This document shows positions 32,786 through 43,945 of a stretch of 64,000 bases of DNA, one piece after another. This DNA is from Prostheceraeus crozeri (Eukaryota > Platyhelminthes > Polycladida > Euryleptidae), in contig CAJQUW010000891.1 in NCBI GenBank assembly GCA_907163375.1, positions 344,090-408,089 of the forward strand, given 5' to 3'. Each line of letters begins with the position of its first letter. Position 1 is the first letter of the stretch. Both the position numbers and the translations under genes were made by a program. Under the pieces are notes generated by a model. It searched no databases and was not told the origin of the DNA. It saw nothing but the letters and a program-made list of their open reading frames with translations.

Positions 32786-33095
32786 TTCGCAAAACGAGCA
32801 CGTCTGGACCGAATCACAACACAGCTATTCATTGTCACCACAGCTTGTAGCGATTTTATTCATAACCTGCAGATAGAGGTCATGTTGACTCACACAATCC
32901 ATCGATGAATCATGACGTCAGTTTTGTGACGAATTGAAGTTATTGTCGTGAAAGAGGTTTCTCCGTAAGTCAGGTTATTTGGTTTATCAGTCTTCCCACG
33001 CAAGCGAAAGATAGGTCAATTGTAACTTCAAAAGAGTTGAGGAAGTTGAAGAGATTTGTGGGATAAAGTCCCTCTTGCGTTCGCTCCAGGGTTAT
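32786..33095. other. unique sequence upstream of the candidate first exon
   Basis: Somewhat richer in GC than its surroundings, it could hold a promoter and 5' UTR for the minus-strand exon at 32762-32785. No TATA or initiator could be assigned. It runs directly into the satellite. Confidence 0.3.
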
Positions 33096-34421
33096 AGGGG
33101 AAAATTTTGAAAATTTTCCAAAATGTGTCATTTCGACCTGGGACCTTCACCAAAACATTTTTCATCAAATTTCACTGACCTCCCCCCCCTCGGGAGAACA
33201 AGCTTCTAACTTTGGTTCTAGTGAACGGATTTTGTCTTACAGCTACTCGTTTGAAAGAGGAGAAAAAACTGCTCGACGCCATTTTTGCCGCGAGTCAATC
33301 GGACCAGCCGTTCAAAAGTTAGAGCTGTTGCAAGATTTTAGGTCGGAGCTCACCTGAAAAAATCCTAAGTGTCAGAGTGGCTTTGTATGGGGAAAATTTT
33401 GAAAATTTTCCAAAGTGTGGCATTTCGACCTGGGACCTTCACCAAAACATTTTTCATCAAATTTCTCGTACCCCCCCCCCCCGACAGCAATCTTCTAACT
33501 TTGGTTCTAGTGGACGGATTTTGTCTTACAGCTACTCGTTTGAAAGAGGAGAAAAAACTGCTCGACGCCATTTTTGCCGCGAGTCAATCGGACCAGCCGT
33601 TCAAAAGTTAGAGCTGTTACAAGATTTTAGGTCGGAGCTCACCTGAAAAAATCCTAAGTGTCAGAGTGGCTTTGTATGGGTAAAATTTTGAAAATTTTCC
33701 AAAGTGTGGCATTTCGACCTGGGACCTTCACCAAAACATTTTTCATCAAATTTCACTGACCTCCCCCCCCTCGGGAGAACAAGCTTCGATCTTGGCTTCC
33801 AGTGGACGGATTTTGTCGTGCAATAGCTCGTTTGAAAGCTAAGAGTGAGACAAATTCACTGAAAGAATCGGCTTGTTCATATCTGTCTCCGTTTAGATGT
33901 GAGGCGCCATTCAAGATTTTAGGTCGTAGCTCACCTGAAAAAATCCTAAGTGTCAGAGTGGCTTTGTATGGGGAAAATTTTGAAAATTTTCCAAAGTGTG
34001 GAATTTTGACCTGGGACCTTCACCAAAACATTTTTCATCAAATTTCTCGTACCCCCCCCCCCCCCGACAGCAATCTTCTAACTTTGGTTCTAGTGAACGG
34101 ATTTTGTCTTACAGCTACTCGTTTGAAAGAGGAGAAAAAACTGCTCGACGCCATTTTTGCCGCGAGTCAATCGGACCAGCCGTTCAAAAGTTAGAGCTGT
34201 TACAAGATTTTAGGTCGGAGCTCACCTGAAAAAATCCTAAGTGTCAGAGTGGCTTTGTATGGGGAAAATTTTCCAAAGTGTGTCATTTCGACCTGGGACC
34301 TTCACCAAAACATTTTTCATCAAATTTCTCGGACCTCCCCCCCCCGACAGCAATCTTCTAACTTTAGTTCTAGTGAACGGATTTTGTCTTACAGCTACTC
34401 GTTTGAAAGAGGAGAAAAAAC
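33096..34421. repeat. 290-bp satellite, left segment
   Basis: Four to five units of about 290 bp, cut off on the right by the copia element. The unit contains GGGGAAAATTTTGAAAATTT, GACCTGGGACCTTCACC, a poly-C run and AATCTTCTAACTTTGGTTC. The unit at about 33680-33940 is a divergent type that matches variants at the far end of the array. Frames of 65-90 codons are open on both strands of many units, but they are shifted by the poly-C length and are not taken as genes. Confidence 0.93.
34417..34421. repeat. target-site duplication AAAAC, left
   Basis: Same five bases as 39379-39383 on the other side of the copia element. Confidence 0.85.
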
Positions 34422-34775
34422 TGTTGTTGTAGCGCAGGTTAAAAAGCAAAACAATGCGAATAACTTTAATTGTATTTGAGTCAGATGTATAGTTGGCAAA
34501 GATACAGACGTGATAACAGCACGTGATAAGTGGGTTGTGTTTGAAAAGTTTCTGACACATTACATTTATACCGAGAGGATGCATGTTCACTAAAACAACT
34601 TTTGCATTAGCCAATACAACACAGCGCTGCAGAATAAACTGACACTTCACGATACGATACAATTATAGCGATATCAAACATGGGAAGTTACTTACTAACT
34701 TATTCAGTAGTACCAATAATTATGCCAACTTATACAGGGAACAAAAGAATATTTGAGTGCCATCTACACTCAACA
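34422..34775 (-). repeat. copia 3' LTR
   Basis: 354 bp starting TGTTGTTGTAGCG and ending CACTCAACA on the plus strand. No poly-A signal or promoter box could be assigned with confidence. Confidence 0.95.
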
Positions 34776-34788
34776 CTCCTTCTCACTC
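34776..34788 (-). other. copia polypurine tract
   Basis: On the minus strand GAGTGAGAAGGAG ends exactly at the 3' LTR, where plus-strand DNA synthesis would be primed. Confidence 0.75.
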
Positions 34789-34804
34789 AAAATATGAATT
34801 ATAC

Positions 34805-37800
34805 TTATATTTCATTAATTGTACAAAGACCAAGAGAATTACGCAATCTCAAAAAGGTGTCTTTTGGAAGTGGCTTTGTAAAAATGTCTGCTGTCATTTC
34901 TTGCGACGAACAGTACTCAAGTTTTATTACACGATTTTCAATACAATCACGAGTGTAATGATACCTCAAAGCAATGTGCTTTACTTTAGGATTTTCACCA
35001 GGACTTGCCAAAGCAATGGCGATCGCTGCTTTATTGTCTTCATAGACAATCGTAGGTTCCGTTTGAGGACAATTAAGGTCAGTAAATAAACGACGAGTCC
35101 ACACTATCTTCTTCGCAGCTTCACACAATGAAACGTATTCTGCCTCAGCAGTAGAAAGAGCGGTAATAGACTGTTTCTGACACAACCAAGAAATTGGACA
35201 TTTACCATTAAACAAAACATGGCCAGAAGTGGACTTGCGATCTTGCAAATCACCGGCAAAGTCGGCGTCACAAAAAACAACAATAATATTGCCAATACAC
35301 TCCTTCTCAAACTTGATTCCAAGTTTTAAAGTACCTTTCAGGTAGGACAAGACACGTTTCACAGCTTTCCAATGAACTTCACTGGGATCTTTAGAAAACT
35401 GAGCCAACTTGTGAACAGCAAAACACAAATCAGGTCTAGTAAAATTACTCAAATACAAAAGACAACCGATTGCTGACTGGTAAATAAAAGGATCAAATTC
35501 CTTGTCACCTTCAGTGCGCTTCACAAGTACACTACCCGCTTCCATGGGAGTAGAAACAGGAAAAGAATCATCCATGCGAAACTTTTTCACAACGTTTTCA
35601 GCGTATCTATCTTGCACAAGTAGAATAGAATTTGGGTGATGCACAATACGCACTCCGAGAAAATATCGCAAAGGCCCAATATACTTAACATCAAAACGGT
35701 CAAGAAATAATTTATGTGCATGTTTGATAACATTTTCGGACGTCGCTGCTAAAATCATGTCGTCAACATAAACAGCCAACATAACACGTTCGCTATCAAT
35801 GATACCTTCATAAACACAAGGATCATTCTCAGAGCAGTTCAGTCCCATGTCCAGTAACTGATCTTTCAAAACAAAATTCCAACACCTTGGAGACTGTTTC
35901 AACCCATACAACGAACAACTCAATTTGCACACAAGATTTTCTTTTCCCTCGACAATGTAACCCTCAGGTTGTTTCATAAATATTGTCTCATCTAACTTGC
36001 CATTAAGAAACGCAGTTTCAACATCAAATTGGTGCAATAACATCCCACGATTTACGGCAATAGAAATTAAACATCTAATGCTGTCATGACGTACAACAGG
36101 AGCAAAGGTCTCTAAATAATCAGTTCCGTATTTCTGAGAAAAACCTTTAGCAACAAGTCTAGCCTTAAAACGACAAGCTTCACCAGATTCGTCTGTCTTC
36201 GTTCTAAAAACCCAACGATTACTAACAACATTTCGTCCAGCAGGCAATTCACACAAAGTCCAAGCATTGTGACGCATTAGTGAATTATATTCTTTATCAG
36301 CTGCATCTTTCCACTTATTTTTAAGTTGAGAATTCATAGCATCCTCCCATGACTTAGGGTCATCAACACAAAATTCTTCGGCAGAGAACGCATCAAAACC
36401 ATAGCGTTCTGGAGGAATAGAAAAAGTGGAACGAGACGAGCGCCGGGTTTCTGTGGCAGACTCGGGTACATCAGGACCGCTCAGCATCTCAGAATTAATT
36501 TCAGAACTTTCAAGCGTTGGCTCACTGTCTCGAGTATCAGATATTACTCGAAAAATGCCAGGATCAGTGTCAACAGGGTCTGTACTAGATTCAGTCAACC
36601 GCCTTGCGGGAAATTTCACACGACCCATTGTGACCTCATCGAACACCACATCACAGCGTTCAATAACCTTTTGGCGTTCAACATGCCATAAACGATAGCC
36701 TTTCGAGGCCGGGCTGTAACCCAAAAATATACATTGATCTGCCTTAGCATCAAACTTACGCCGCTGATTAGATGGGATGTGAGCAAAGGCTACACAGCCG
36801 AAAACACGCAAATGACGAACAGACGGCTTACGACCAAAAAATGCTTCGTAAGGGGTCATACCAGTACTTAATGCACGAGTTGGGCATCTATTTCGTACAT
36901 AACAGGCAGTACAAACTGCCTCCGCCCAAAAAGACTTTGGTAAATTACATGCACAGAGTAGGGTTCTCGCTCGTTCAACTAGGGTGCGATTCATGCGCTC
37001 AGCTACGCCATTTTGTGGTTTTGCCTCAGGAATAGCTAACTCACGACGAATTCCTCGTTCTTCTAGAAAAGAAGAAAATTCACGAGACAAAAATTCGCCA
37101 CCGCAATCTGACCTCAATGCCTTTACTTTTCTCTCCTTCTGAGTCTCTAACTCAGTCACGAGCTTTTTGAAGGCTGAAAAACTGTCAGACTTATTTGCTA
37201 AAAAACGCACCCAACAATAACGAGTACAGTCGTCGACTATAACCATTACAAAACGACGACCCCCAAGTGACGTTACTTCCATTGGACCCATCAGATCCAC
37301 GTGTAACAAATCTAACAAACCATCAGCACGAGTACCAGATTCCTTTGGAAAGGGTAACGTATGGCTTTTACCCTTAGCACAATCATCACAAAATGCTTTG
37401 TCGTTACGATCATCACTAATACTCAAATCACTTACAGCAGCACTAGTTAGTAAATTTCGCAATGATGACTGATTTATGTGCGCAAAACGTTTATGCCATG
37501 TTTCAAATGAGACTGAAAAACATTCGGTTTTCACATCATGTACAATAGAATCACAATTATCAGCATCATTTATGTAAACTTTCGAATGAAGTGAGCAATC
37601 AACTTTATACAATTTATCGAACAACTTTCCAGATAAAACAGTATTACCCGTTTTATTCAAAACTTTCATACCGCCACTATCAAACAAAATTGAGTAACCA
37701 CGTTTTGTCGTTTGGGAAACTGACATTAACGTACATCGCAGTTCAGGTACATATAGACAATTGACCAGTTTGATAATTTTGTCTTGACCATCATCAGTTT

Positions 37801-38881
37801 TGATAACCATTTTGACAGAACCTGAACCAACAGCTTTGAGCCGATCTTTATTTCCTAACTGAACAAAATTACGAGAATCAACCTCAAAGGGCTGATAATC
37901 ATCATCAAAAGACTCAAAAACTGGTGACATATGTCTAGTAGCACCCGAATCTGCTAAAACGGTAGAAAGATCACATTTCACATCAGGTGTGAATAAACAC
38001 TCAGCAAGAAGAAAGGAAGAATCACTCTCATGCTGTACTGTGACCGCAGAATCGGGTTTTCTTCGAGGACACACACCCGCTCTGTGACCAAGTTCTTTGC
38101 ACTTGAAACACCGCACAAATTTTGAATGATTACTGATACACTGCTGCGACGTCGAATTACCGCGACGGTTCCAATTCGATCGTTGACGTTGATTGAATTT
38201 CACATTGAGCGCTTGACTATCATGATTTTCAGGAGCTGGAATTTTCTGCTTCGATGAACCATTCATTCGATACCAATCAGCTGCTTTTTGCATCAGGAGA
38301 GACATGTTTAAGTCCTTACCAAGAACAAAGTTCATCATGTTCTTAAATTCTTTCCAAGATGGTGGAAGCGAATTTAAAGTCTCGATGCACTGTTCCATCT
38401 CGTCGATGGGATTACCACTCATCGCATATTGTTGATATAGTCTCAGACGTTCCTTTAACCACTTCTCCGGGTCAGTGCGATCCTTCAAAACAAGAGAATC
38501 AAGCTGCGCACGAACAGAAACGCGATGGCTGTGAGTCTGCGTTTGAAAATGAGTGACGAGATCAACCCATAACTTTCTAGGGTCATCAGGAAAACCATCC
38601 CACAAATAAAACAGTTCACCACTAATTCCAGTGACGAGAATCTTGATGGCTCTCTTCACTTTATCGTTGAACGTAGAAATCTGTTTTTCTCTGACTCTGA
38701 CATCAGCCGCATTTGACCCGTCAGCAAGAAGGGCAATGGGCAACGGCTTCTTCTCGGTACCAGTGCCAACTACTTCCCATAAGTCGTCCGCCAATAGAAG
38801 GGCTTGCATATGCATTTTCCATCCTCGCCAAGACTCGAATCTGTCTTTGAGTAAGGGTAATTTCGCCGATGTTGCCTCCAT
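34805..38881 (-). CDS. copia Gag-Pol polyprotein, intact, 1358 aa
   Basis: One frame encodes all functions in copia order (integrase before reverse transcriptase). Gag is at about 1-250; a zinc knuckle CFKCKELGHRAGVC is at 258-271, binding RNA. The aspartic protease is marked by DSGA at 311-314. The HHCC zinc site of integrase includes H463, H468, C498 and C501. Integrase catalytic residues are D529, D592 and E628. Reverse transcriptase has FDVETAFLNG (951-961) and YVDD at 1038-1041. RNase H residues include D1205, E1247 and D1282, followed by the DIFTKPLP block (1332-1339). No stop or frameshift is present, and all key residues are in place. Gag and Pol in one frame without a shift is usual for copia, where Gag excess comes by splicing. 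Confidence 0.97.
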   Translation of the reverse strand: MEATSAKLPLLKDRFESWRGWKMHMQALLLADDLWEVVGTGTEKKPLPIALLADGSNAADVRVREKQISTFNDKVKRAIKILVTGISGELFYLWDGFPDDPRKLWVDLVTHFQTQTHSHRVSVRAQLDSLVLKDRTDPEKWLKERLRLYQQYAMSGNPIDEMEQCIETLNSLPPSWKEFKNMMNFVLGKDLNMSLLMQKAADWYRMNGSSKQKIPAPENHDSQALNVKFNQRQRSNWNRRGNSTSQQCISNHSKFVRCFKCKELGHRAGVCPRRKPDSAVTVQHESDSSFLLAECLFTPDVKCDLSTVLADSGATRHMSPVFESFDDDYQPFEVDSRNFVQLGNKDRLKAVGSGSVKMVIKTDDGQDKIIKLVNCLYVPELRCTLMSVSQTTKRGYSILFDSGGMKVLNKTGNTVLSGKLFDKLYKVDCSLHSKVYINDADNCDSIVHDVKTECFSVSFETWHKRFAHINQSSLRNLLTSAAVSDLSISDDRNDKAFCDDCAKGKSHTLPFPKESGTRADGLLDLLHVDLMGPMEVTSLGGRRFVMVIVDDCTRYCWVRFLANKSDSFSAFKKLVTELETQKERKVKALRSDCGGEFLSREFSSFLEERGIRRELAIPEAKPQNGVAERMNRTLVERARTLLCACNLPKSFWAEAVCTACYVRNRCPTRALSTGMTPYEAFFGRKPSVRHLRVFGCVAFAHIPSNQRRKFDAKADQCIFLGYSPASKGYRLWHVERQKVIERCDVVFDEVTMGRVKFPARRLTESSTDPVDTDPGIFRVISDTRDSEPTLESSEINSEMLSGPDVPESATETRRSSRSTFSIPPERYGFDAFSAEEFCVDDPKSWEDAMNSQLKNKWKDAADKEYNSLMRHNAWTLCELPAGRNVVSNRWVFRTKTDESGEACRFKARLVAKGFSQKYGTDYLETFAPVVRHDSIRCLISIAVNRGMLLHQFDVETAFLNGKLDETIFMKQPEGYIVEGKENLVCKLSCSLYGLKQSPRCWNFVLKDQLLDMGLNCSENDPCVYEGIIDSERVMLAVYVDDMILAATSENVIKHAHKLFLDRFDVKYIGPLRYFLGVRIVHHPNSILLVQDRYAENVVKKFRMDDSFPVSTPMEAGSVLVKRTEGDKEFDPFIYQSAIGCLLYLSNFTRPDLCFAVHKLAQFSKDPSEVHWKAVKRVLSYLKGTLKLGIKFEKECIGNIIVVFCDADFAGDLQDRKSTSGHVLFNGKCPISWLCQKQSITALSTAEAEYVSLCEAAKKIVWTRRLFTDLNCPQTEPTIVYEDNKAAIAIALASPGENPKVKHIALRYHYTRDCIENRVIKLEYCSSQEMTADIFTKPLPKDTFLRLRNSLGLCTINEI

Positions 38882-39010
38882 TACTACACTGAATCCACAG
38901 CTGGAGACACCAAGGTCACAACGACGAACGCGAGGTAAAATTCAATGTCAGATGCACGACGACAATAATGAGTTACAGTTATTCACAATAACACGGAGTT
39001 GAGACGTTTT

Positions 39011-39024
39011 CTGGGCCCATAACC
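39011..39024 (-). other. copia primer-binding site (internal initiator tRNA-Met)
   Basis: The plus strand reads CTGGGCCCATAACC directly beside the 5' LTR. This is the anticodon stem-loop of initiator tRNA-Met, CAT included, rather than the tRNA 3' end. Drosophila copia is known to prime from a half-tRNA cut there. Confidence 0.85.
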
Positions 39025-39378
39025 TGTTGTTGTAGCGCAGGTTAAAAAGCAAAACAATGCGAATAACTTTAATTGTATTTGAGTCAGATGTATAGTTGGC
39101 AAAGATACAGACGTGATAACAGCACGTGATAAGTGGGTTGTGTTTGAAAAGTTTCTGACACATTACATTTATACCGAGAGGATGCATGTTCACTAAAACA
39201 ACTTTTGCATTAGCCAATACAACACAGCGCTGCAGAATAAACTGACACTTCACGATACGATACAATTATAGCGATATCAAACATGGGAAGTTACTTACTA
39301 ACTTATTCAGTAGTACCAATAATTATGCCAACTTATACAGGGAACAAAAGAATATTTGAGTGCCATCTACACTCAACA
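39025..39378 (-). repeat. copia 5' LTR
   Basis: 354 bp, identical by eye to 34422-34775. A 143-bp leader separates it from the Gag-Pol ATG at 38881. Confidence 0.95.
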
Positions 39379-39383
39379 AAAAC
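39379..39383. repeat. target-site duplication AAAAC, right
   Basis: Matches 34417-34421. Confidence 0.85.
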
Positions 39384-42021
39384 TACTCGACGTCATTTTT
39401 GCCGCGAGTCAATCGGACCAGCCGTTCAAAAGTTAGAGCTGTTGCAAGATTTTAGGTCGGAGCTCACCTGAAAAAATCCTAAGTGTCAGAGTGGCTTTGT
39501 ATGGGTAAAATTTTGAAAATTTTCCAAAGTGTGGCATTTCGACCTGGGACCTTCACCAAAACATTTTTCATCAAATTTCTCGGACCTCCCCCCCGACAGC
39601 AATCTTCTAACTTTGGTTCTAGTGAACGGATTTTGTCTTACAGCTACTCGTTTGAAAGAGGAGAAAAAACTACTCGACGTCATTTTTGCCGCGAGTCAAT
39701 CGGACCAGCCGTTCAAAAGTTAGAGCTGTTGCAAGATTTTAGGTCGGAGCTCACCTGAAAAAATCCTAAGTGTCAGAGTGGCTTTGTATGGGTAAAATTT
39801 TGAAAATTTTCCAAAGTGTGGCATTTCGACCTGGGACCTTCACCAAAACATTTTTCATCAAATTTCTGGGACCCCCCCCCCCCCGACAGCAATCTTCTAA
39901 CTTTGGTTCTAGTGGACGGATTTTGTCTTACAGCTACTCGTTTGAAAGAGGAGAAAAAACTGCTCGACGCCATTTTTTGCCGCGAGTCAATCGGACCAGC
40001 CGTTCAAAAGTTAGAGCTGTTACAAGATTTTAGGTCGGAGCTCACCTGAAAAAATCCTAAGTGTCAGAGTGGCTTTGTATGGGGAAAATTTTGAAAATTT
40101 TCCAAAGTGTGGCATTTCGACCTGGGACCTTCACCAAAACATTTTTCATCAAATTTCTCGGACCTCCCCCCCGACAGCAATCTTCTAACTTTGGTTCTAG
40201 TGGACGGATTTGTCTTACAGCTACTCGTTTGAAAGAGGAGAAAAAACTGCTCGACGCCATTTTTGCCGCGAGTCAATCGGACCAGCCGTTCAAAAGTTAG
40301 AGCTGTTACAAGATTTTAGGTCGGAGCTCACCTGAAAAAATCCAAAGTGTCAGAGTGGCTTTGTATGGGGAAAATTTTGAAAATTTTCCAAAGTGTGTCA
40401 TTTCGACCTGGGACCTTCACCAAAACATTTTTCATCAAATTTCTCGGACCCCCCCCCCCCCGACAGCAATCTTCTAACTTTGGTTCTAGTGGACGGATTT
40501 TGTCTTACAGCTACTCGTTTGAAAGAGGAGAAAAAACTGCTCGACGCCATTTTTTGCCGCGAGTCAATCGGACCAGCCGTTCAAAAGTTAGAGCTGTTAC
40601 AAGATTTTAGGTCGGAGCTCACCTGAAAAAATCCAAAGTGTCAGAGTGGCTTTGTATGGGTAAAATTTTGAAAATTTTCCAAAGTGTGTAATTTCGACCT
40701 GGGACCTTCACCAAAACATTTTTCATCAAATTTCTCGGACCCCCCCCCCCCCGACAGCAATCTTCTAACTTTGGTTCTAGTGAACGGATTTTGTCTTACA
40801 GCTACTCGTTTGAAAGAGGAGAAAAAACTGCTCGACGCCATTTTTGCCGCGAGTCAATCGGACCAGCCGTTCAAAAGTTAGAGCTGTTACAAGATTTTAG
40901 GTCGGAGCTCACCTGAAAAAATCCAAAGTGTCAGAGTGGCTTTGTATGGGGAAAATTTTGAAAATTTTCCAAAGTGTGTCATTTCGACCTGGGACCTTCA
41001 CCAAAACATTTTTCATCAAATTTCACTGACCCCCCCCCCCCCGACAGCAATCTTCTAACTTTGGTTCTAGTGAACGGATTTTGTCTTACAGCTACTCGTT
41101 TGAAAGAGGAGAAAAAACTGCTCGACGCCATTTTTGCCGCGAGTCAATCGGACCAGCCGTTCAAAAGTTAGAGCTGTTACAAGATTTTAGGTCGGAGCTC
41201 ACCTGAAAAAATCCTAAGTGTCAGAGTGGCTTTGTATGGGTAAAATTTTGAAAATTTTCCAAAGTGTGGCATTTCGACCTGGGACCTTCACCAAAACATT
41301 TTTCATCAAATTTCTCGGACCCCCCCCCCCCGACAGCAATCTTCTAACTTTGGTTCTAGTGGACGGATTTGTCTTACAGCTACTCGTTTGAAAGAGGAGA
41401 AAAAACTGCTCGACGCCATTTTTGCCGCGAGTCAATCGGACCAGCCGTTCAAAAGTTAGAGCTGTTACAAGATTTTAGGTCGGAGCTCACCTGAAAAAAT
41501 CCAAAGTGTCAGAGTGGCTTTGTATGGGTAAAATTTTGAAAATTTTCCAAAGTGTGTAATTTCGACCTGGGACCTTCACCAAAACATTTTTCATCAAATT
41601 TCTCGGACCCCCCCCCCCCGACAGCAATCTTCTAACTTTGGTTCTAGTGAACGGATTTTGTCTTACAGCTACTCGTTTGAAAGAGGAGAAAAAACTGCTC
41701 GACGCCATTTTTGCCGCGAGTCAATCGGACCAGCCGTTCAAAAGTTAGAGCTGTTACAAGATTTTAGGTCGGAGCTCACCTGAAAAAATCCTAAGTGTCA
41801 GAGTGGCTTTGTATGGGTAAAATTTTGAAAATTTTCCAAAGTGTGTCATTTCGACCTGGGACCTTCACCAAAACATTTTTCATCAAATTTCACTGACCCC
41901 CCCCCCCCCCGACAGCAATCTTCTAACTTTGGTTCTAGTGAACGGATTTTGTCTTACAGCTACTCGTTTGAAAGAGGAGAAAAAACTGCTCGACGCCATT
42001 TTTGCCGCGAGTCAATCGGAC
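39384..42021. repeat. 290-bp satellite, middle segment
   Basis: About nine units. Most have CTCGGACC before the poly-C run, and several read TGGACGG, unlike the segment to the right, where CACTGACC and TGAACGG dominate. The first two units share the variants TACTCGACGTC and GTTGCAAG, a sign of local homogenisation. The segment is cut by the 5.9-kb element at GTCAATCGGAC. Confidence 0.95.
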
Positions 42022-42057
42022 CCCTAGATGCCCGTTTTTGGATAAAACATGCATGAT
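42022..42057. repeat. left 36-bp terminal inverted repeat
   Basis: Perfect inverse of 47855-47890, extending into ACATGCATGAT. Confidence 0.92.
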
Positions 42058-42275
42058 TCCCATGCATGATCATACATGATTCATGCATGATCATGTATGA
42101 TTTATGCATGACCATGCATGTTTCATACATGATCATGCATGTCTCATGCATGATCATGCATGCACCATACATGGCCATGCATGATTTTCATGCATGTTTT
42201 ATCCATGAGACATCCATGTTATATGTATGAGACATGCATGTTATATCTATGAGACATGCATGTTTTGTCAATGAA
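42050..42275. repeat. CATGCATG subterminal palindrome cluster
   Basis: About 20 CATG words, many as TGATCATGCATG, alternate with GAGACATGCATGTTAT units. Related words (GATGTTTTATCCATGAGC, ATGGATCATCGATG) recur near the other end at 47500-47700. Such clusters often bind transposase. Confidence 0.8.
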
Positions 42276-42299
42276 ATATCAATGATTTAATCATGTGAC

Positions 42300-43849
42300 A
42301 TCTATAATTTTACCATCGAATAGATGAAATTAACCAGGGATGCTAGTATCATTGTACAATCTGTATTGTAAGTTTATAGCACATTTTTGTCGTGGAGTGA
42401 TGAATTCTACATGTTGCATGAATACAACATTGTAAAATTTACGAACATGAAGAACTTACTTTACAAATTGAAATACATTCATTACATTCCTGGCAAATTC
42501 CAGTCACTCCAGCATAGATGTGGCGCAAAGGCCATACATTATCTTCGATATAAATTGCACATGTCACAGAGACATTCAAATGCAAATTAAATAACCGTGT
42601 ATAAAATCAACATCATGTTTATAGCAATGTATTGAAGACACAAGGAAAATTCATGCACAACGTGAATTAATGAAACGCAAATGAATCAGTCTCTAACACA
42701 GTTTTCAATCTCCGATTCAAAAAACATTTCTAATGAATTTATGGAATAAAAAATTAGAAAGAAGAGCTTTTACATGTTATTTGTAATTAGTAAAATAAGG
42801 TATTTTTCAAAAAAGACTCTGATCGAATAACAAATCATAATTCTAAAAGCTATCAGAGAAGTGTATTTTCTAGAAATGTTTTAAAACGATTAAAATGGCA
42901 GTGCAAGCGATTATTCGGAAGATGTTACTCTGAAATATTCTTTATATATTTTCTTGATGCAGCATTGTCGACCGGAAGGGTGCCATGACAGTTTATTGAG
43001 AAATTTAGTTGAAAGATATTTGAAATCATAATAAGAAACGATTGATCACTCATTCAGCTTATGGAGTTTTCTTCTGGAGCAAATATGTTATGGCACGGTA
43101 CGCTTCTTCCCTTTGAGCTATACCGAATATAACGCTGTAGATTGAAGTGTATTCTTTTGTTCTTAATTCAAATTTCAAGCATGATTGATTTTCCGCACAA
43201 TAGTAATCGTGTAAGAAAATATTTGTTAGACCTACATTTGGTAAAATAATTGTTCTTGCTAAAATTATCCTTTGTACGATAGCATTCATAGAGATTACAA
43301 AAACTGAGCCCTGCTCTCCCCAAGTAAACAGCAGAAGGAATGGATATCCTTCAAAAATAAAATTTTCCATACGTATTTAGAAAATGCACAAAGTTTTACC
43401 ACCGTATAGGATGACGTTCATATAGTAGCACACATCGAACGATCAGATACAAATAATTTTGAAGAAAATCACTGTTATCAACATAAAGAAAATTTCTCTT
43501 TCCGGATTTGATCATCCTTCATTTGAAAATCCTTCCAACCAGAAAACATGCCCACAGTCCGAATGGCGTATTTCACGTCATCTGAAACACTGTCATTTCG
43601 AGTCGAACACCGTCGCGACGTCATCATCACATTTTTAAGAATAGAGGTGATGTCACGAAAAATTTACAGTTCAACGGAGAAACAATCACCAGTACTATGA
43701 AGTTTGAAGCGATGATACGAGGTCACTGAAAAAAACATCTTCAGTTGGACCACAAGACGTTTGTCCGAATCTGATGATCGGTGGGACGTTGCGAATATAT
43801 GAGAGATTTATGGGTAAATAATAATTCCAGTATTTCGGGGTTAATTAGC
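42300..43849. other. left interior of the 5.9-kb element, no gene recognised
   Basis: The longest frame, 43059-43370 minus (103 codons), has no motif I know. Nothing resembling a DDE transposase is visible. Confidence 0.4.
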
Positions 43850-43945
43850 TCACAAGACAAGACGAAAAAACAGCCGAGCGTAGGTCAGGTATTGAGTCAT
43901 TGATGCATAGATACGACGAGTTTGCGCAGCCTCAGCAATAAGCAC
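43850..43945 (-). CDS. possible terminal exon inside the 5.9-kb element
   Basis: A strong acceptor, GTCTTCTTTTTTACAG, precedes an open frame of 31 codons beginning VLIAEAAQTRRIYASMTQYL and ending in TGA at 43850-43852. No partner exon was found, so coding status is uncertain. Confidence 0.22.
   Translation of the reverse strand: MLIAEAAQTRRIYASMTQYLTYARLFFRLVL

Larger units (their letters stand above)
34422..39378 (-). mobile_element. complete Ty1/copia LTR retrotransposon
   Basis: A 4957-bp element lying on the minus strand, flanked by AAAAC on both sides. It has 354-bp LTRs identical by eye (34422-34775 and 39025-39378) with TG...CA ends, a primer-binding site, a polypurine tract and one uninterrupted Gag-Pol frame. 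It broke a satellite unit inside GAGAAAAAAC|TACTCGACG, and the satellite resumes on the other side without loss. Identical LTRs mean insertion was recent. Confidence 0.97.
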
